A stretch of DNA of 64,000 nt from Bacteroidales bacterium (GTDB taxonomy: Bacteria > Bacteroidota > Bacteroidia > Bacteroidales > M50B96). Within the stretch, counting starts at the first letter, position 1. Every line of letters begins with the position of its first letter. The stretch covers positions 1 to 64,000 of the forward strand of contig JAGYLP010000006.1 of NCBI GenBank assembly GCA_018401015.1. The letters run 5' to 3'. The notes beneath the pieces are model-generated. The model made no database searches, was not told the DNA's origin, and was given only the letters and a program-made list of their open reading frames with translations. Shown here piece by piece: positions 59,942-64,000 of the stretch. Made by a program: the position numbers and the translations under genes.

Positions 59942-61495
59942 TTATAATTTAGCCAGGTATTGTCGCATGGCCAGCTTCGATTCTAAAATGCCACGAAGCG
60001 CATCGATACTAACTCGTTCCTGACTCATGGTATCGCGATCGCGAATGGTCACTTGGTTGTCCGTTAGGCTATCGTGATCGATGGTAATGCAGTAGGGTGT
60101 TCCGATGGCATCCTGACGACGGTAGCGACGTCCGATAGCATCTTTTTCATCGTACTGGCAATTGAAATCAAATTTCAATTCGTTCATGATCTCGCGTGCT
60201 TTTTCAGGCAGACCATCTTTCTTAACAAGCGGTAGCACAGCCAATTGAACCGGAGCGAGGAAAGGAGGGATTCGCAGTACCACCCTTTCATCGACTTGTC
60301 CGTTTTCCTTTTCGATCTTTTCCTCCTGATAGGCATTACTTAAGATCATGAGGAAAGTACGGTCGAGGCCAATCGAGGTTTCGACCACATAGGGAACATA
60401 GCTCTCGTTTATTTCCGGATCGAAATATTGCATTTTCTTGCCACTATGTTGTTGATGAGCCGACAAATCAAAATCGGTTCGGGAGTGAATTCCTTCCACC
60501 TCTTTGAATCCGAAGGGGAATTTGAATTCGATATCGGCCGCTGCATTGGCGTAATGAGCTAACTTATCGTGATCGTGAAAACGGTACTTTTCGGCTCCCA
60601 AGCCCAGACTCTGGTGCCAGTTCATCCGCTTTTCTTTCCAGTATTCGTACCATTTGAGTTCTTCGCCCGGACGCACAAAAAACTGCATTTCCATTTGTTC
60701 AAATTCACGCATACGGAAAATGAATTGGCGTGCTACGATTTCGTTGCGGAAAGCCTTACCAACCTGAGCAATCCCGAAAGGAATTTTCATTCGTGCCGAC
60801 TTTTGCACATTGAGAAAGTTGACAAAGATGCCTTGAGCCGTTTCCGGTCGCAGGTAAATGGTACTGGCATCTTCGCTTACAGATCCTAGTTTAGTGGCAA
60901 ACATGAGGTTAAACTGGCGTACATCGGTCCAGTTGGCTGTACCGGAAATGGGGCAAACGATTTTATTTTCTACAATCAGATCGCGGATGGCTCCCATGTT
61001 TTCAGCTTCGAGGGCATCCTGAAAACGCTGAGTCAGGTCATCGATTTTCGCCTGATTTTCGAGCACCCGAGGGTTAGTAGCGCGGAATTGCGATTCGTCG
61101 AAAGCATCGCCAAAACGTTTGCGTGCTTTTTCTACCTCTTTCTCAATTTTAGCATGAAGCTTTTCCCGAAACTCTTCAATGAGCACATCGGCCCGATACC
61201 GTTTCTTGGAATCTTTGTTATCGATGAGTGGATCGTTGAATGCATCGACGTGGCCCGAAGCTTTCCAGGTGGTTGGATGCATAAAAATAGCCGAATCGAT
61301 TCCAACAATGTTCTCGTGAAGCAAGACCATCGATTTCCACCAATAATCGCGAATATTCTTTTTCAGTTCCGCCCCGTACGGACCGTAATCGTACACTGCA
61401 CCGAGTCCGTCGTAAATTTCGCTCGATTGAAAAATATATCCGTATTCCTTCGAGTGAGCAATGAGTTTCTTGAAAAGGTCTTCTTGAGCTATCAT
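59942..61495 (-). CDS. glyS: Glycine-tRNA ligase (single-chain, alpha2 type)
   Basis: Charges tRNA-Gly. About 517 residues from the ATG at 61495 (MIAQEDLFKKLIAHSKEYGY); the 17-codon longer track start lies across the promoter. Class II motifs are visible: GAVYDYGPYGAELKKNI, FRNEIVARQFIFRMREFEQMEMQFF and the C-terminal anticodon-binding domain (LPLVKKDGLPEKAREI). A single-chain enzyme, not the two-gene glyQ/glyS type. The TATTTTTG box 22 bases upstream gives a very short leader. Confidence 0.94.
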   Translation of the reverse strand: MIAQEDLFKKLIAHSKEYGYIFQSSEIYDGLGAVYDYGPYGAELKKNIRDYWWKSMVLLHENIVGIDSAIFMHPTTWKASGHVDAFNDPLIDNKDSKKRYRADVLIEEFREKLHAKIEKEVEKARKRFGDAFDESQFRATNPRVLENQAKIDDLTQRFQDALEAENMGAIRDLIVENKIVCPISGTANWTDVRQFNLMFATKLGSVSEDASTIYLRPETAQGIFVNFLNVQKSARMKIPFGIAQVGKAFRNEIVARQFIFRMREFEQMEMQFFVRPGEELKWYEYWKEKRMNWHQSLGLGAEKYRFHDHDKLAHYANAAADIEFKFPFGFKEVEGIHSRTDFDLSAHQQHSGKKMQYFDPEINESYVPYVVETSIGLDRTFLMILSNAYQEEKIEKENGQVDERVVLRIPPFLAPVQLAVLPLVKKDGLPEKAREIMNELKFDFNCQYDEKDAIGRRYRRQDAIGTPYCITIDHDSLTDNQVTIRDRDTMSQERVSIDALRGILESKLAMRQYLAKL

Positions 61496-61516
61496 TTTTT
61501 TGGGTTTAATGGAGGC

Positions 61517-61524
61517 CAAAAATA
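61517..61524 (-). promoter_or_regulatory. Minus-7 box for glyS
   Basis: TATTTTTG on the minus strand, exact TAnnTTTG, 21 bases before the chosen start codon. It implies a very short leader and supports the shorter start. Confidence 0.5.
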
Positions 61525-61740
61525 ATAATTCCTCCCAACGAACCACGAATAGAAACGATCCCTGAAAAATAATCCGGAAGCGATCCTGTTCATCGGTTTA
61601 ATCCGGCAAAAGACATCAGCCTAGTGAGAGCTTAACAATTTGACCAAAGGGATAAAAAGCCCCTAAAAAGGAGCTCTAAAAATACCTCGATTCGAATCAG
61701 AATGGCTTTTGATAAAACGAGCTATTCCGAAGGATATGGT

Positions 61741-61748
61741 TATATTTG
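61741..61748 (+). promoter_or_regulatory. Minus-7 box for purL
   Basis: TATATTTG, exact TAnnTTTG, 23 bases before the purL start. No clear minus-33 TTG at normal spacing. Confidence 0.55.
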
Positions 61749-61771
61749 CCCATATTCCTTAAACCGAACGA

Positions 61772-63997
61772 ATGATACCCGAAGTAACTTTAGAAACCGC
61801 TACCTCACTGGGATTAACTCCTGAGGAATTCGAAATGATTCAATCCATTTTAGGCCGAGTACCAAACTATACCGAACTGAGCATTTTTTCGGTCATGTGG
61901 TCGGAGCATGCCTCGTACAAAAATTCTATCAAATGGTTAAAGAAATTACCCCGTTCGGGTAAGCATTTGTTGGTAGAAGCCGGTGAGGAAAATGCCGGGT
62001 TAGTCGATATTGGCGACCAGCTTGCCTGTGCGTTTAAAATAGAGAGTCATAATCATCCTTCGGCTGTTGAACCGTATCAGGGTGCAGCAACCGGAGTGGG
62101 CGGCATCAACCGCGACATTTTTACCATGGGAGCGCGTCCCATTGCGCAGTTAAACTCCTTACGATTTGGCGATTTGAAGAACGACCGAACCAAATGGTTA
62201 TTAAAAGGAGTAACCAAGGGAATTGGCGACTATGGCAATGCTTTTGGCGTTCCCGTTGTAGGGGGTGAAATTTATTTCGACGACTCCTACGAATCGAATC
62301 CACTAGTGAATGCGATGAGCGTGGGAATTGTGAAACAAGGTCGGGTTATTTCTGCCATTAGCAAAGGTGAAGGCAATCCCATTTATATTGTTGGAAGTTC
62401 TACCGGCAAAGACGGAATTCATGGAACGACCTTCGCATCGGCCGAACTGACCGAAGACTCGGCCGACGACATCCCCAGCATTCAGGTAGGCGACCCTTTT
62501 ATGGAGAAGCTTTTACTGGAAGCTACGCTTGAATTGCGCAATACCGATGCAATTATCGGGATGCAGGACATGGGAGCCGCCGGAATTATTTGCTCCACTT
62601 CCGAAATGTCGGCTAAAGGGAAAGGTGGAATGCGCATCGATCTGGATAAAGTTCCCTTGCGTCAGCAAAACATGGAAGCTTTTGAGATTCTGCTATCCGA
62701 ATCGCAAGAGCGAATGTTGGTGTGTGTTAAAAAAGGAAGGGAAGCCGAAGTTGAAGCAATTTTTGAAAAGTGGGATCTGAACTGTGCTCACATCGGCGAA
62801 GTAATCGACGAAGATCGACTCTATTTTTACTACCACGGCGACTTAGTTGCCGATGTACCTGCCGAGAGTTTAGTTTTAGGAGGAGGCGCTCCACAATACG
62901 ATCGGGAATATAAAGAACCTGCCTACTTTAAAGAATATCAACAATTTTCGATCGACACCGTTCCTGAGCCGGAACACTTACAAGATGTTGCCTGGTTCCT
63001 GCTTGCACAACCGAATATTGCCTCCAAACGATGGATTTACGAACAATACGATAGCATGGTAGGAACGGTAAATCTCACTACCAACTTCCCGGCCGATGCG
63101 GGAGTGGTGAATGTGAAAGGAACCAACAAAGCCTTAGCGCTCACCACCGATTGCAACAGCCGCTACGTAAAGGCCAACCCGATGGAAGGAGCAATGATTG
63201 CAGTATCGGAAGCAGCCCGAAACATTGTTTGTACCGGTGGCGAGCCCGTTGCCATTACCAACTGTTTAAACTTCGGTAATCCTTACAATCCGGAAGCTTA
63301 TTGGCAATTCGTGATGGCCGTTCAAGGCATGGGAAAAGCTTGCGAAAAGCATGGCACTCCGGTAACCGGCGGCAACGTTAGTTTTCACAACCAAGCAACC
63401 ATTGGAGGGAAAACGGTCCCGGTAAATCCGACTCCAACCATCGGAATGTTGGGAATTATTCACGATAAAAACCATCAAATGGACATGGCCTTTAAGGACA
63501 AAGGGCACATGATTTACCTGATTGGCGAATCGCGCAACGATATCGCTTCGAGTGAGTATCTGTATGCCTGGCATGGCATCAAAGCTTCCCCGGCACCCTG
63601 GTTCGACCTGGACTACGAGCATCGCTTACACCAGGTGGTAAGGAAGCTGATTAAACATAACCTGATTGTTTCAGCTCACGATGTTTCCGAAGGTGGTCTA
63701 TTCGTCACCCTCATTGAATCGAGCTTGCCGAACGGACTTGGCTTCGACATTACCTCCGATGCCGAAAATCGGACCGATGCTTTCCTATTTGGAGAAGCAC
63801 AGGGTCGCATCGTAGTCTCCGTAAACAACAAACACGAAAATGCTTTCATCGATTTCATGATGGCCGAAAAATTCCCCTTCTCAACCATTGGCCATGTAAC
63901 CCGCGGCGAGTTGCGCGTGGACGATTCCAGCTTCGGATTTATCGAAGATGCCCGCAAAGTGTACGACAACGCCATCCATAAACTGATGAACGCTTAA
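61772..63997 (+). CDS. purL: Phosphoribosylformylglycinamidine synthase subunit PurL (small type)
   Basis: The ATP-dependent synthase subunit converting FGAR to FGAM with ammonia from PurQ. The 741-residue length is that of the small, glutaminase-free PurL, which matches a separate purQ in this window. Signatures are VMWSEHASYKNS, KIESHNHPSAVEPYQGAATGVGG, GMQDMGAAGIICSTSEMS and DCNSRYVKANPMEGA, with GGNVSFHNQ in the second half. It needs PurS, which is elsewhere. The gene is complete and ends four bases before the window edge. Confidence 0.96.
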   Translation: MIPEVTLETATSLGLTPEEFEMIQSILGRVPNYTELSIFSVMWSEHASYKNSIKWLKKLPRSGKHLLVEAGEENAGLVDIGDQLACAFKIESHNHPSAVEPYQGAATGVGGINRDIFTMGARPIAQLNSLRFGDLKNDRTKWLLKGVTKGIGDYGNAFGVPVVGGEIYFDDSYESNPLVNAMSVGIVKQGRVISAISKGEGNPIYIVGSSTGKDGIHGTTFASAELTEDSADDIPSIQVGDPFMEKLLLEATLELRNTDAIIGMQDMGAAGIICSTSEMSAKGKGGMRIDLDKVPLRQQNMEAFEILLSESQERMLVCVKKGREAEVEAIFEKWDLNCAHIGEVIDEDRLYFYYHGDLVADVPAESLVLGGGAPQYDREYKEPAYFKEYQQFSIDTVPEPEHLQDVAWFLLAQPNIASKRWIYEQYDSMVGTVNLTTNFPADAGVVNVKGTNKALALTTDCNSRYVKANPMEGAMIAVSEAARNIVCTGGEPVAITNCLNFGNPYNPEAYWQFVMAVQGMGKACEKHGTPVTGGNVSFHNQATIGGKTVPVNPTPTIGMLGIIHDKNHQMDMAFKDKGHMIYLIGESRNDIASSEYLYAWHGIKASPAPWFDLDYEHRLHQVVRKLIKHNLIVSAHDVSEGGLFVTLIESSLPNGLGFDITSDAENRTDAFLFGEAQGRIVVSVNNKHENAFIDFMMAEKFPFSTIGHVTRGELRVDDSSFGFIEDARKVYDNAIHKLMNA

Positions 63998-64000
63998 GTG

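Overview
The window looks like chromosome from a member of the Bacteroidota, probably an uncultivated Bacteroidia- or Flavobacteriia-type organism. The evidence is: several secreted proteins ending in type IX secretion (T9SS) sorting domains; TonB-dependent receptors with an N-terminal carboxypeptidase-regulatory-like domain; DUF4249, DUF6427, HU/SPOR and DUF2797 proteins; and many promoters matching the Bacteroidetes form TTG-N19-20-TAnnTTTG. Most of the window is ordinary chromosomal backbone. Genus cannot be judged from sequence alone.

Layout. 1-5 kb: a compact shikimate operon on the minus strand (aroB-aroD-aroA-aroC, then a DUF2797 gene). 5-11.2 kb: secreted T9SS cargo (a CotH-like protein and a giant FG-GAP repeat protein), separated by about 0.7 kb of low-complexity dispersed repeats. 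11.4-18.5 kb is the accessory part: an orphan NERD-nuclease-like protein, a serine hydrolase, a glycerol dehydrogenase, a pRiA4b ORF-3-like gene framed by short inverted repeats, a three-gene HipBST-type toxin-antitoxin operon with three evenly spaced operator-like sites, what looks like the decayed 3' end of a type I restriction hsdM gene, and repeat-filled DNA up to a tRNA-Arg.

18.6-27 kb: an HU/SPOR protein, a TonB receptor followed by an endonuclease I, a lamin-tail protein and a lipoprotein. 27-41 kb: two thioredoxin-fold proteins, a TIGR02757 protein, dprA, purQ, a DUF4249 protein with its TonB receptor, trxA, DUF58, VanZ and dnaE. 41-44 kb: an ExbB/ExbD-type energy-transducing operon that could power the TonB receptors. 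44-51.5 kb: a glycosyltransferase, a flippase, purD, membrane and TolB-like proteins, a CoA-binding protein and an OsmC-family protein; a candidate kissing-loop RNA lies just before the OsmC gene. 51.5-53.4 kb: tRNA-Val followed by an AbiEi/AbiEii toxin-antitoxin pair with paired operators around its promoter. 53.6-64 kb: ispD, tRNA-Glu with rpsT, a GH13 lipoprotein, a flavodiiron protein, a YfcC transporter, glyS and the small-type purL.

The window holds four tRNA genes (Arg-CCG, Ser-GGA, Val-GAC, Glu-TTC) and three purine-synthesis genes scattered rather than clustered (purQ, purD, purL). No complete insertion sequence, CRISPR array, rRNA or phage was seen. The least explained and most interesting items are the HipBST locus with 40-bp phased operators next to a dead restriction gene, the AbiE operator/promoter architecture, and the kissing-loop RNA candidate before the OsmC gene.
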